Shown here: in pieces, positions 28,131 to 36,149 of the stretch | How positions within the stretch are numbered: the first letter of the stretch is position 1 | Layout of the letters: each line of letters begins with the position of its first letter | Assembly: GCF_000633355.1 (NCBI RefSeq) | Contig: NZ_AYMQ01000005.1 | Coordinates: 123,776 to 187,775, forward strand | Length of the DNA: 64,000 nucleotides | Direction: 5' to 3' | From: Serratia sp. H1w | GTDB lineage: Bacteria; Pseudomonadota; Gammaproteobacteria; Enterobacterales; Enterobacteriaceae | The notes under the pieces: generated by a model | Databases searched by the model: none | The model's input: the letters and a program-made list of their open reading frames with translations, nothing else | Told to the model about the DNA's origin: nothing | Made by a program: the position numbers and the translations under genes

Positions 28131-29661
28131 GGTATTCCTCCACAACGGCTTCCCCGGTGCTGGCCGAGGCCAACTCCAATAAATTGGCGAACGAGACCTG
28201 CTGGTTCTTTAGCTCACCCACCACTTTTCCCCGGTTAAACACCAGGGCGCGGTTACAGATATGGGCGATCTCTTCAAAATCGTTGGAGATCACCAATACC
28301 GCCACGCCGGCTGCCAGGGATTGATTTAACAGATGATAGATTTCGGCCCTGGCGCCCACGTCGACCCCGGCAGTAGGGTCTTCCAGGATCAGCAACGGTG
28401 CCGCCAGGTGCATCCAGCGGGCCATGACCACTTTTTGTTGATTACCGCCGGACAGGGCGCTGATATCGATGTTGACGTCCTTGGGCCGCACGTCGAACAG
28501 TTGCACCTTCCACCAACTGGCGCCGATTTCGGCACGGCGGCTATAGCGTGAGAACAGCTTATGGCCGCTGGCGCAGGGGTTGAGAAACAGGTTTTCCCGT
28601 ACGCTCATCGACATCACCAGGCTTTCTCCGGTGCGATCGCCCGCAACCAGTGATACGCCGCGAGCCATTGCCTGTTGTGGTGTGCTGGCAGCGTAAGGTT
28701 CTGCGCGGAACTGGATGTCGCCGCTGTCCCGTTGGCGCAGGCCGAACAACAGGCGGCCAATTTCTTCCTGCCCAGCACCACGCAGGCCAGCCAGCGCGAG
28801 CATTTCCCCCGGCTGCAACGCGAAGCTGACTGGGCCAATATCCCCGACGGTGACGTTTTGCAGCTGTAGCACCGGCGGTTGATGTTGCGGCAGCGGCTCA
28901 CGCTGATCTTCAGCCATTGCTTCACCGACGATCATCTGCACCAGATCGCGCAGCGAATAATCGGCAGTATTGCCACCAGCGACGTAGCGCCCGTCACGCA
29001 TCACGCAAACCCGGTCGGCGATTTCCATCACCTCATCCAGGCGATGGGTGACGTAAATCATGCCGACCTTTTTGGCGCGCAGGCGGTTGATCACCGCAAA
29101 CAGGTGACGCACGTCGTTGGCGGGTAGGGAAGCGGTCGGTTCATCCAGCACCAGCAGTTCGGCATTGACGGCCACCGCTCTGGCAATGGCCAGCAAAGAC
29201 TTCTCCGTCCGGGAAAGCTCGAACACGCGCGCATCGGGATCCAAAGCAATACCGACGTCCTGCAAGGCTTGCAGCGCCCGGCGGCGGATGGCACGCCAGT
29301 CGATCAGCCCGAAACGGCGGGGAAACCCCATCACCAGCGCCATGTTTTCTGCCACCGTCATCCATTCAATCAGGCCAAGATCCTGATGGATAAAGGCAAT
29401 CGGCTGGCGGCTGTCACTTTTAATCGCCGCCGCCGAGGCAATGCTGGTACCTTGAAAGTGGATGTCGCCGCTATCGCGTGGATATACCCCGGCCAGCACT
29501 TTGATCAGCGTGGATTTACCCGCGCCGTTTTCTCCTAGCAGCGCCAGCACTTCGCCTGGCATCACCTGCAAACTGACGTCGTTGACCGCGACGTTGCCGC
29601 CGAATCGTTTGACGATATGGCTGAGCGTGAGAATGGGTTGATCCGCATTGCCTTGAGTCAT
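28120..29661 (-). CDS. Ribose-type ABC transporter, duplicated ATP-binding protein
   Basis: 513 residues from ATG 29661 (AGGGG 8 nt upstream); the longer frame to 29706 adds non-homologous residues. Two ABC domains as in RbsA/XylG. The first has Walker A GENGAGKST, signature ELSRTEKSLLAIA (degenerate) and Walker B LLVLDEPTASLP. The second has a degenerate P-loop (LAGLRGAGQEE), signature LSGGNQQKV and LLILEDPTAGVD. First gene of the ABC-lactonase operon; a putative YiaJ box stands 79 nt upstream. Confidence 0.9.
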   Translation of the reverse strand: MTQGNADQPILTLSHIVKRFGGNVAVNDVSLQVMPGEVLALLGENGAGKSTLIKVLAGVYPRDSGDIHFQGTSIASAAAIKSDSRQPIAFIHQDLGLIEWMTVAENMALVMGFPRRFGLIDWRAIRRRALQALQDVGIALDPDARVFELSRTEKSLLAIARAVAVNAELLVLDEPTASLPANDVRHLFAVINRLRAKKVGMIYVTHRLDEVMEIADRVCVMRDGRYVAGGNTADYSLRDLVQMIVGEAMAEDQREPLPQHQPPVLQLQNVTVGDIGPVSFALQPGEMLALAGLRGAGQEEIGRLLFGLRQRDSGDIQFRAEPYAASTPQQAMARGVSLVAGDRTGESLVMSMSVRENLFLNPCASGHKLFSRYSRRAEIGASWWKVQLFDVRPKDVNIDISALSGGNQQKVVMARWMHLAAPLLILEDPTAGVDVGARAEIYHLLNQSLAAGVAVLVISNDFEEIAHICNRALVFNRGKVVGELKNQQVSFANLLELASASTGEAVVEEYHVE

Positions 29662-29739
29662 GTGATGCGCCCCTGTGTCCGGCTCGCGCAACCAGCGCGT
29701 AGCCAATAAGTAAACCTTTGCTGTTTAAATCAACCTTAA

Positions 29740-29756
29740 ATTTCAATATACGAAAT
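29740..29756. promoter_or_regulatory. Putative YiaJ operator upstream of the ABC operon
   Basis: Same 17-nt ATTTC-N7-GAAAT palindrome as at 24719, followed by ATTTCAAA at the same distance; over 28 nt the two sites differ at 3 positions. Confidence 0.65.
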
Positions 29757-29856
29757 TCAATTTCAAAAATGATATGCCGAACCTCGTGCTAAAGCAAAGC
29801 CGAGTCGATTTTAATTTTATTTAATAAACAATGGGTTATTTTTAATTTGGCGAATT

Positions 29857-29875
29857 TGTGACGGACAACTCACTT
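29857..29875. promoter_or_regulatory. CRP-like element between ABC operon and yiaJ
   Basis: TGTGACGGACAACTCACTT, 16/19 identical to the element upstream of yiaK. As a CRP site its second half is weak (ACTCA), so activity is uncertain. Confidence 0.4.
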
Positions 29876-30035
29876 ATAAGGTTGCCGAAATGTTGCGGGT
29901 TTTAACGCTGTTACTGAAAATGATACGGCGTTCCAACTTCACCTGATGCGGCCCTTGGAGTAACATTCTCCGTTAGTAGGCCCGCTTCTTACGCCGTGGC
30001 AACGGCTGGCGGCTCAACTTTGGAGAGACTTTGCT

Positions 30036-30854
30036 ATGAGCCTGAAAGCTGTTGACGAAAAAGATGAAAAAAAAGACAAACCCCTGGGCAGCCAGAGCCT
30101 GTTCCGTGGTTTGCAGCTGATTGAGATATTGAGCAATTTCCCGAATGGTTGCCCGCTGGCGCACCTGTCAGAACTGGCAAAGATGAACAAAAGTACCGTG
30201 CACCGCCTGTTACAGGGGCTACATACCAGTGGCTACGTCACTCAGGCGCCTTCTCCAGGCAGCTATCGCCTGACCACTAAATTTATTTCCATTGGGCAAA
30301 AGGCGCTTTCCTCACTCAATATCATCCATGTGGCCGCTCCGCATTTGGAACAGTTGAACCTGGAAGTGGGGGAAACGGTCAATTTCTCCAGCCGGGAAGA
30401 CGATCACGTGATCCTGATCTACAAGCTGGAGCCGACCACCGGCATGATGCGCACCCGCGCCTATATCGGCCAGCACATGCCGTTGTACTGTTCGGCGATG
30501 GGCAAAATCTTCATGGCCTATGGCAAGAGCGATTATCCGGATCACTATTGGCAGACCCATCAGCAACAGATCCAGGTGCTGACGCGTAACACCATTACCG
30601 AATTACCCAAGATGTATGAAGAGTTGGCGGATATTCGTCAGCAGGGTGTGGCGATGGATCGTGAAGAGAACGAACTGGGCGTGTCTTGTATCGCCGCTCC
30701 GGTGTTCGACATTCAGCAACGGGTGCCTTATGCCGTCTCGGTTTCGCTTCCTACGGCTAAACTGCAACAGGTTGGCGTACAGTCGTTGATGAAACCACTG
30801 CTGGACACCACGCGGCGCATCTCCCAGGAATTGGGGTTTGTCACGCAGGATTGA
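30036..30854 (+). CDS. yiaJ: IclR-family regulator YiaJ
   Basis: 272 residues. An N-terminal winged helix (SQSLFRGLQLIEILSNFPNG ... LAKMNKSTVHRLLQGL) is followed by an IclR effector domain with NFSSREDDHVILIYKLEP, IGQHMPLYCSAMGKIFMA and REENELGVSCIAAPVFD. Very close to E. coli YiaJ, repressor of yiaKLMNOPQRS. GGAGA precedes the start. Divergent from the ABC operon; here it probably controls both that operon and yiaK-sgbE. Confidence 0.93.
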   Translation: MSLKAVDEKDEKKDKPLGSQSLFRGLQLIEILSNFPNGCPLAHLSELAKMNKSTVHRLLQGLHTSGYVTQAPSPGSYRLTTKFISIGQKALSSLNIIHVAAPHLEQLNLEVGETVNFSSREDDHVILIYKLEPTTGMMRTRAYIGQHMPLYCSAMGKIFMAYGKSDYPDHYWQTHQQQIQVLTRNTITELPKMYEELADIRQQGVAMDREENELGVSCIAAPVFDIQQRVPYAVSVSLPTAKLQQVGVQSLMKPLLDTTRRISQELGFVTQD

Positions 30855-30864
30855 TGTAAAGCAT

Positions 30865-31074
30865 GCCCCTCACCCCAACCCTCTCCCGTTTTACAGACCG
30901 AGGATGTCAGAGGACACTTGTGCGGGGAGAGGGAGCTAGTTCAGCGTCGTTGGCAGCTGATGTGGTACTGCGTAGGGGCGCTGCATGCTGCGCCCGTGTT
31001 AAGCCCAGATGCGGGAGTCAAATTGTGGCACGTTCGATCCCCTCTCCTTGGGGGAGAGGGTTAGGGTGAGGGGC
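30865..31074. repeat. Dispersed composite repeat, long copy
   Basis: Contains CCCCTCACCCCAACCCTCTCCC, a long loop of unrelated sequence closing with GGGGAGAGGG, then the spacer (GTTCAGCGTCGTTGGCAGCT), the GGGGCGCTGCATGCTGCGCC unit, and a terminal CCCTCTCC/GGGAGAGGG hairpin with TTAGGGTGAGGGG. Both orientations of the hairpin unit are present. Confidence 0.85.
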
Positions 31075-31188
31075 ACTCGGGATTGGTGGCGGTTTTTTGG
31101 CTAATCCCGACGAAATTTGTGCTTAATTTAACAAAATTAGCGCAATATTTGTGCAATCCAACACATCAGATCACAATAAAGGGGCACA

Positions 31189-31233
31189 ATGAGTTATCTT
31201 ATGTCCCGATTTCATCCCTTTAACGGATCCTAG
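31189..31233 (+). CDS. Candidate leader peptide ORF before fabV
   Basis: A 14-codon ORF ([14 protein letters not shown]) whose ATG has AAAGGGG 5-8 nt upstream and whose stop lies 7 nt before the fabV ATG. fabV itself lacks a good Shine-Dalgarno sequence, so coupling is possible. A sigma70-like promoter (TTGTGC-N17-CACAAT) would start transcription so close to this ATG that the ribosome site might be excluded; status uncertain. Confidence 0.35.
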   Translation: MSYLMSRFHPFNGS

Positions 31234-31240
31234 ACCCATT

Positions 31241-32434
31241 ATGATTATCAAACCTAAGGTTCGCGGCTTTATCTGCACCACCACTCATCCGGTCGGTTGT
31301 GAAGCCAATGTTCGTCGTCAGATTGCCTACACCAAAGCGCAGGGCAAAATTGCCAATGGCCCTAAACGTGTGCTGGTGATCGGTGCATCTACCGGTTATG
31401 GTCTGGCTTCCCGTATTGCCACCGCGTTTGGTAGCGATGCTGCCACCATCGGTGTCTTCTTCGAGAAAGCGGGCAGCGAAGGTAAAACCGCTACCGCAGG
31501 CTGGTACAACTCTGCCGCTTTTGACAAAGCCGCTAAAGAAGCTGGCCTGTACGCCAAAAGCGTTAATGGCGATGCCTTCTCCAACGAGTGCCGTGCCAAG
31601 GTCATCGAGCTGATCAAAGCCGACCTGGGCCAGATCGACCTGGTGGTGTACTCGCTGGCTTCGCCAGTGCGTAAGATGCCAGATACCGGCGAAGTCGTGC
31701 GTTCCGCACTGAAGCCGATCGGTGAGGTTTACACCACCACCGCGATCGACACCAATAAAGATCAAATCATCACTGCCACGGTTGAACCGGCAACGGAAGA
31801 AGAGATCCAGAACACCATCACCGTGATGGGCGGCCAGGATTGGGAACTGTGGATGTCAGCGCTGGAAGATGCCGGCGTGCTGGCCGAAGGTGCCAAGTCT
31901 GTTGCTTACTCCTATATCGGTACCGATCTGACCTGGCCAATTTACTGGCATGGTACGCTGGGCCGCGCCAAAGAAGATTTGGATCGTGCTGCTACCGCCA
32001 TCCGTGGCGATCTGTCAGTAAAAGGCGGCACTGCACACGTTGCCGTGCTGAAGTCCGTAGTTACCCAGGCCTCTTCAGCCATCCCGGTAATGCCGCTGTA
32101 TATCTCCATGGCCTTCAAGATCATGAAAGAGAAGGGCATTCACGAAGGCTGCATGGAACAGGTTTCCCGTTTGATGCACACCCGTCTGTATGGCGAAGAA
32201 ATGCCGCTGGACGATCATGCCCGTATCCGTATGGATGACTGGGAACTGCGTGATGATGTGCAGCAAGCGTGCCGCGATCTGTGGCCGTCAATCACCTCAG
32301 AGAACCTGAGTGAACTGACCGACTATACCGGCTACAAGCAGGAGTTCCTGCGCCTGTTCGGTTTCGGCCTGGAAGAAGTGGACTACGAAGCGGACGTTAA
32401 CCCAGACGTGCGTTTCGACGTGGTAGAGCTGTAA
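31241..32434 (+). CDS. fabV: Trans-2-enoyl-ACP/CoA reductase FabV
   Basis: 397 residues, typical FabV length. The enlarged short-chain dehydrogenase fold shows an N-terminal nucleotide site [15 protein letters not shown] (45-59) and the FabV catalytic Tyr235-x8-Lys244 in [10 protein letters not shown]. It reduces enoyl-ACP with NADH as the last step of fatty acid elongation and is typically triclosan tolerant. Enterobacteria with FabV often also have FabI; FabI is not in the window. Confidence 0.95.
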   Translation: MIIKPKVRGFICTTTHPVGCEANVRRQIAYTKAQGKIANGPKRVLVIGASTGYGLASRIATAFGSDAATIGVFFEKAGSEGKTATAGWYNSAAFDKAAKEAGLYAKSVNGDAFSNECRAKVIELIKADLGQIDLVVYSLASPVRKMPDTGEVVRSALKPIGEVYTTTAIDTNKDQIITATVEPATEEEIQNTITVMGGQDWELWMSALEDAGVLAEGAKSVAYSYIGTDLTWPIYWHGTLGRAKEDLDRAATAIRGDLSVKGGTAHVAVLKSVVTQASSAIPVMPLYISMAFKIMKEKGIHEGCMEQVSRLMHTRLYGEEMPLDDHARIRMDDWELRDDVQQACRDLWPSITSENLSELTDYTGYKQEFLRLFGFGLEEVDYEADVNPDVRFDVVEL

Positions 32435-32456
32435 TTTCAGCCACCTAAACGTGAAG

Positions 32457-32476
32457 CAGGGCCCAATTGGGCCCTG
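32457..32476 (+). terminator. Palindromic hairpin after fabV
   Basis: A perfect 20-nt palindrome (CAGGGCCC-AATT-GGGCCCTG), 23 nt after the fabV stop. No clear T run follows. Confidence 0.6.
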
Positions 32477-32485
32477 TTGAGTATC

Positions 32486-32512
32486 GTAGGGGCAGCTGCA
32501 TGCTGCGCCCCT
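32486..32512. repeat. Dispersed repeat, partial copy
   Basis: CGTAGGGGCAGCTGCATGCTG followed by CGCCCC, one-base variant of the GCTGCATGCTGCGCC unit, between convergent fabV and uspE and touching the uspE stop codon. Confidence 0.7.
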
Positions 32513-33474
32513 CAATCTTCGTCGTCGTGCTCGTCGTCCTCATCCATCACGATCGGGCAGTCAAAATCATCCGGTTTAAGCACCAGCAGGTCACACTTCA
32601 GATGATCGATCACCTGTTCCGCCGTATTGCCGATAAACGCGGCAGAAATACCTGTGCGGCCCAGAGTACCTAACACCACCACGCCAGCCTGCAAATGTTC
32701 GGCTAAATCCGGGATCACTTCTTCCGGCAAGCCTTTCTCCACGTGGGTGAACTCTTCGTTGATATGGAATTTTTGCCTTAGCGCCTTCATGGCGATCAGG
32801 TGCTGCCCGCGTATCGCATCGTTATAGATGCTAGGGTCAAAATCAGGCAGTTCGATGGCGATATTGATCGGGGTGACCGGGTAGGCGCCCACCAGGTGTA
32901 CTTCGGTTTGATTGACGTTCTGTGCCAGTTCGAGGGTTTCTTTTACCAGCCGGATATTGAGGGGATCGTGGTAAGGTTCTTCGCTGGACAGATTGACTGC
33001 CACCAACGCTTTACCGCCTTCAGGCCAAGGCTGGTCTTTTACCATCCATACCGGGCAAGGACACTTGCGTAGCAGATGCCAGTCGGTCGGGGTAAAGATC
33101 ACGGATTCCAGCCTGTCGTGCTGATGGGCCATTTTCAACAGCAAATCGTGGTTGCCGCTCAGCACTTCCTGAATAATCGCCTCATAAGGGCGATTGTGCC
33201 ACACCACTTTGATTTCAATGGGGACGCCGTCTTGTAGATAGAAACGGCATTGCTCATTAATCCACGCCGCCCGTTGGCTGATCACCCCTTGCCGCATCGC
33301 CGTTCTTTCGTCAGGGGAAAGCAGGGTGGTCATTTCGTAAGAGAAATCATAGATAGGCAGGAAGGCTTTAATCCGCCCGCCGTTGCGCTTGATCAGGTAA
33401 ACCGCCCGGCGCAGCGCCGGCTGATCGTCCTGATTGGGGTCAATAGCCACCAGAAGATTCTGATACTTCGCCAT
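32512..33474 (-). CDS. uspE: Universal stress protein E
   Basis: 320 residues, two tandem Usp domains (about 1-150 and 160-305) as in E. coli UspE. The second domain carries a G-x2-G-x9-G(S/T)-like nucleotide segment: [23 protein letters not shown]. The C-terminal tail is strongly acidic ([11 protein letters not shown]). Cytoplasmic, involved in stress survival and motility control in E. coli. GGAGG precedes the start. Same fnr-uspE order as E. coli. Confidence 0.94.
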   Translation of the reverse strand: MAKYQNLLVAIDPNQDDQPALRRAVYLIKRNGGRIKAFLPIYDFSYEMTTLLSPDERTAMRQGVISQRAAWINEQCRFYLQDGVPIEIKVVWHNRPYEAIIQEVLSGNHDLLLKMAHQHDRLESVIFTPTDWHLLRKCPCPVWMVKDQPWPEGGKALVAVNLSSEEPYHDPLNIRLVKETLELAQNVNQTEVHLVGAYPVTPINIAIELPDFDPSIYNDAIRGQHLIAMKALRQKFHINEEFTHVEKGLPEEVIPDLAEHLQAGVVVLGTLGRTGISAAFIGNTAEQVIDHLKCDLLVLKPDDFDCPIVMDEDDEHDDED

Positions 33475-33562
33475 AGGGCCTCCTTACAGCTGTAGATCAA
33501 CAGTCTGTTGTTCTCTTACAGAGTAACCCAACATTGAAAAACAGAACAGCGGCAGAGGGAGG

Positions 33563-33596
33563 CTGGGCCAACAATTTCAGTGAATTATTGGCCCAG
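33563..33596 (-). terminator. Hairpin between fnr and uspE
   Basis: CTGGGCCAA (33563-33571) pairs with TTGGCCCAG (33588-33596); the loop can extend the stem. No T run, so it may attenuate or stabilise rather than terminate. Confidence 0.45.
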
Positions 33597-33603
33597 TGGC
33601 AGA

Positions 33604-34368
33604 TTAGGCGTTAACGGAGATGTTGATGCGTGAGGTGCCAGCCAGTTGTGACAGGGCGTCGACATTTTCGATGGTGATGTATTTGCCTTTCACGCTGAGG
33701 ATTTCGCTCTTTTGGAAGCGCCCCAACAGGCGGCTGATGGTTTCTACCGTCAGGCCCAGATAGTTGCCGATATCGCCACGGGTCATGGTCAGACGGAACT
33801 CACGTGGTGAGAAACCCCGTTCGGCAAAGCGGTGCGACAGGTTATAGACGAAAGCGGCCAGGCGCTCTTCGGCATTCTTCTTCGACAACAGCAGGATCAT
33901 ATCTTGGTCGCCTTTGATCTCGCCGCTCATCAAACGCATGATTTGCTGACGCAGATTAGGCATTTTGCCAGAGAGGTCGTCCAGCGTTTCAAACGGGATC
34001 TCACAGACCATGGAGGTTTCCAGCGCCTGCGCGAAGCTTGGGTGTTTCAGACCGCCGATGGCGTCAAAACCCACCAGATCGCCCGCCAGATGGAAGCCGG
34101 TGATTTGTTCGTCGCCCTGTTCGGTAATGGTGTAGCTTTTGATGGTCCCGGAGCGGATGGCGTACAGCGATTTCAGCTCGTCACCGGCTTTAAACAGCGT
34201 TTGACCCTTCTGGATCGGCTTTTTCCTCTCGATGATATTGTCGAGTTGGTCCAGCTCGTGCGTATTCAGCGTAAAAGGAATACACAGTTGGCTGATGCTG
34301 CAGTCTTGGCAATGGATCGCACAACCACCAGACTGGATACGACGAATCACGCGTTTTTCCGGGATCAT
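33604..34368 (-). CDS. fnr: Oxygen-sensing regulator FNR
   Basis: 254 residues, almost identical to E. coli FNR. Cys20, Cys23, Cys29 and the central Cys in MVCEIPFE ligate the [4Fe-4S] cluster that senses oxygen. A cyclic-nucleotide-binding-like domain is followed by a dimer helix and the helix-turn-helix [17 protein letters not shown]. The C-terminus ([10 protein letters not shown]) is slightly longer than in E. coli. An FNR-box-like palindrome lies 20-34 nt upstream, as expected for autoregulation. Confidence 0.97.
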   Translation of the reverse strand: MIPEKRVIRRIQSGGCAIHCQDCSISQLCIPFTLNTHELDQLDNIIERKKPIQKGQTLFKAGDELKSLYAIRSGTIKSYTITEQGDEQITGFHLAGDLVGFDAIGGLKHPSFAQALETSMVCEIPFETLDDLSGKMPNLRQQIMRLMSGEIKGDQDMILLLSKKNAEERLAAFVYNLSHRFAERGFSPREFRLTMTRGDIGNYLGLTVETISRLLGRFQKSEILSVKGKYITIENVDALSQLAGTSRINISVNA

Positions 34369-34388
34369 AGATTAAGCTCACGCAATAA

Positions 34389-34402
34389 TTGATATGAGTC
34401 AA
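34389..34402 (-). promoter_or_regulatory. FNR box in the fnr promoter
   Basis: TTGAT-ATGA-GTCAA, 9 of 10 to the TTGAT-N4-ATCAA consensus, centred 27 nt before the fnr start codon. Position near the expected transcription start fits negative autoregulation. Confidence 0.7.
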
Positions 34403-34746
34403 TTTTAACATCTTTTCTGGCAGGTGATAAGTACAGCAAGAACAAGATAAGGCGCATTTTGTGTGCATTTTAAACAGCAGGCTGGCTCATCATTCCGTAG
34501 CATACTGATGTTTAGTGATTTATCGACCTCGGAAAAGCCAAGCCGATATTGACCAAAACCATATAAAAGCCGAATAAATTCCACAGTATCATCGGATTTT
34601 TGCGATTAGTCTTAGTTAATGTAGGGATATTGATGGGCTAATGGCCAGCATCCGTGATGATCACGTAGGTTAACGAGTAAATATTTCAACACAAATTTGT
34701 GCGGTGAATAAACCAGGCGGTCATGAGGGTAAAGTGCAGGATTATG

Positions 34747-34796
34747 TGTAGGGGCGCTGCATGCTGCGCCCGCTTAGCGGTATGCAGCGCCCTACA
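34747..34796. repeat. Dispersed repeat units as inverted pair
   Basis: TGTAGGGGCGCTGCAT (34747-34762) and ATGCAGCGCCCTACA (34782-34796) face each other and could form a long hairpin just after dalT. Confidence 0.75.
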
Positions 34797-34802
34797 TTCA
34801 GG

Positions 34803-36092
34803 TTATGCGGTGTGTTTTGCCAAGGCATCGTTGGCCGGTGCGTAACGAGGAACGTTGTTGTGTCCTGGCTGATCGACTTTGACGATCAGCGTCAATACCG
34901 CCGCCACCAGGTATAAACCGGTATACACCCATACCACGCCGACGATATCAAAGAATGGCAGCACTATCGAGGCGATGGCCGGGGCGGCAAAGTTGCTCAG
35001 GCCAGCGGAAAGGTTATAGATCGAGATGGCGGCGCCCTTATGGTTAGGCTCCAGCACCGGGAATACCGCGGTCATAGGCACAAAGGCGGCCACGGTGATG
35101 CCAAGCATGACCGCTGGCACCAGCGCGATCCAGAAGTTATGGCCAAAATGCACTGGCAGGTAGTAAAACGCCAGGCTGGAGATGGCACATCCGACGCAAC
35201 CAAACCAGCGCACCTGCCGCAGCCAGCCGATTTTCTCCCCCAGAATCCCCCACATGATGTTGGTGAAGATGGTGACAAAGAAGAACACCGCCCAAATCTG
35301 CAACCATTCGGACATGCTAAAGCCCAACCGGCCGACGTACAGCATCGGCATGATCACCGCAAAGCCAAACAGCGACAGCGTGTTGATGATACGGATCAGG
35401 CATGAGAGGAAGATATTGCGGTTGGTGAACAGGATCGTCACCGCGCGGGAAAGCTCCTTGAGTTTCTCCTGTGGCGTCAGATCGGCTTTTGGGCTGGCCT
35501 GACCCACGTTGCGCAGCAGGAACATCGCCATCAAACCACCGGCCGCCACCCAGGCAATGGCAAACCACAAGGTACCGGTTTCGCCCATCAACGGAATGGT
35601 AAAGCTGGGCAGGTAGCTGCCAACGCAGCCGATGCCAATCGAGTACATCGCCCAAAACCAGCCCATTGCTGAAGAAAGCTGCTGTTTCGGCACGTTCTGC
35701 ACCACCAACATCACAAACGAATAGATAAACAGCGGATAGGCTAGGCCACGGATGCCATAGAACAGCAACATCAGCGGGTAGTTACGCATCCCCAGGCCAA
35801 ACAGCATAAACAGCACGTGCATGACCAACCACAGGATAAAGCCGATGCGCATCGCTTTTTGTGGCGTGATGATTTCAGCCACCACGCCGGAACTCCAGGC
35901 CGCGAGCGCCGCAGCCAGTCCGTATACGGTAAACACCAGCGCCGACTGTGCCGGCGTGAAGCCCATATCGGTGATGTGTTTAGACAGAAAAGCCATCTCA
36001 AAGCCGTCGCCGCTCATGAAGATGGCAATAGCGATGTAGCCCCAGAACAGGTTCATCGGCAGGCCGAACCAGTGTTTATGTGTTTGTGGCAT
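34803..36092 (-). CDS. dalT: D-arabinitol transporter (MFS, DalT/RbtT type)
   Basis: 429 residues, about 12 membrane helices. Starts with HKHWFGLPMNLFWGYIAIAIFMSGDGFEMAFL, very like the Klebsiella arabinitol and ribitol permeases DalT and RbtT. GGAG is 7 nt before the start. It follows a xylulokinase and an arabinitol dehydrogenase gene, so D-arabinitol is the likely substrate; ribitol cannot be excluded from sequence alone. Confidence 0.83.
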   Translation of the reverse strand: MPQTHKHWFGLPMNLFWGYIAIAIFMSGDGFEMAFLSKHITDMGFTPAQSALVFTVYGLAAALAAWSSGVVAEIITPQKAMRIGFILWLVMHVLFMLFGLGMRNYPLMLLFYGIRGLAYPLFIYSFVMLVVQNVPKQQLSSAMGWFWAMYSIGIGCVGSYLPSFTIPLMGETGTLWFAIAWVAAGGLMAMFLLRNVGQASPKADLTPQEKLKELSRAVTILFTNRNIFLSCLIRIINTLSLFGFAVIMPMLYVGRLGFSMSEWLQIWAVFFFVTIFTNIMWGILGEKIGWLRQVRWFGCVGCAISSLAFYYLPVHFGHNFWIALVPAVMLGITVAAFVPMTAVFPVLEPNHKGAAISIYNLSAGLSNFAAPAIASIVLPFFDIVGVVWVYTGLYLVAAVLTLIVKVDQPGHNNVPRYAPANDALAKHTA

Positions 36093-36149
36093 AGCAAACT
36101 CCAGGATAGGTGTAAGGGTACAGTCTTATTATTTTTTACTGCGCCGGGA

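Larger units (their letters stand above)
29662..30035. other. Divergent control region ABC operon / yiaJ
   Basis: 374 bp, AT-rich, between the ABC operon and yiaJ, holding the second putative YiaJ box and the second CRP-like element. No ORF of note. Confidence 0.6.
34369..34802. other. fnr upstream region to dalT (434 bp)
   Basis: Contains the fnr promoter with an FNR box, an unexplained 13-bp palindrome CGTGATGATCACG (34653-34665) and, next to dalT, an inverted pair of repeat units. No ORF with protein-like character. Confidence 0.55.

Noticed and set aside
30863..31069. 68-codon ORF after yiaJ
   Set aside because: Entirely made of repeat sequence; the translation reflects the C-rich and GCTGCATGC units.
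34653..34665. Palindrome CGTGATGATCACG upstream of fnr
   Set aside because: Perfect but short, far from any start codon, and matching no regulator consensus I know; recorded only as unexplained.
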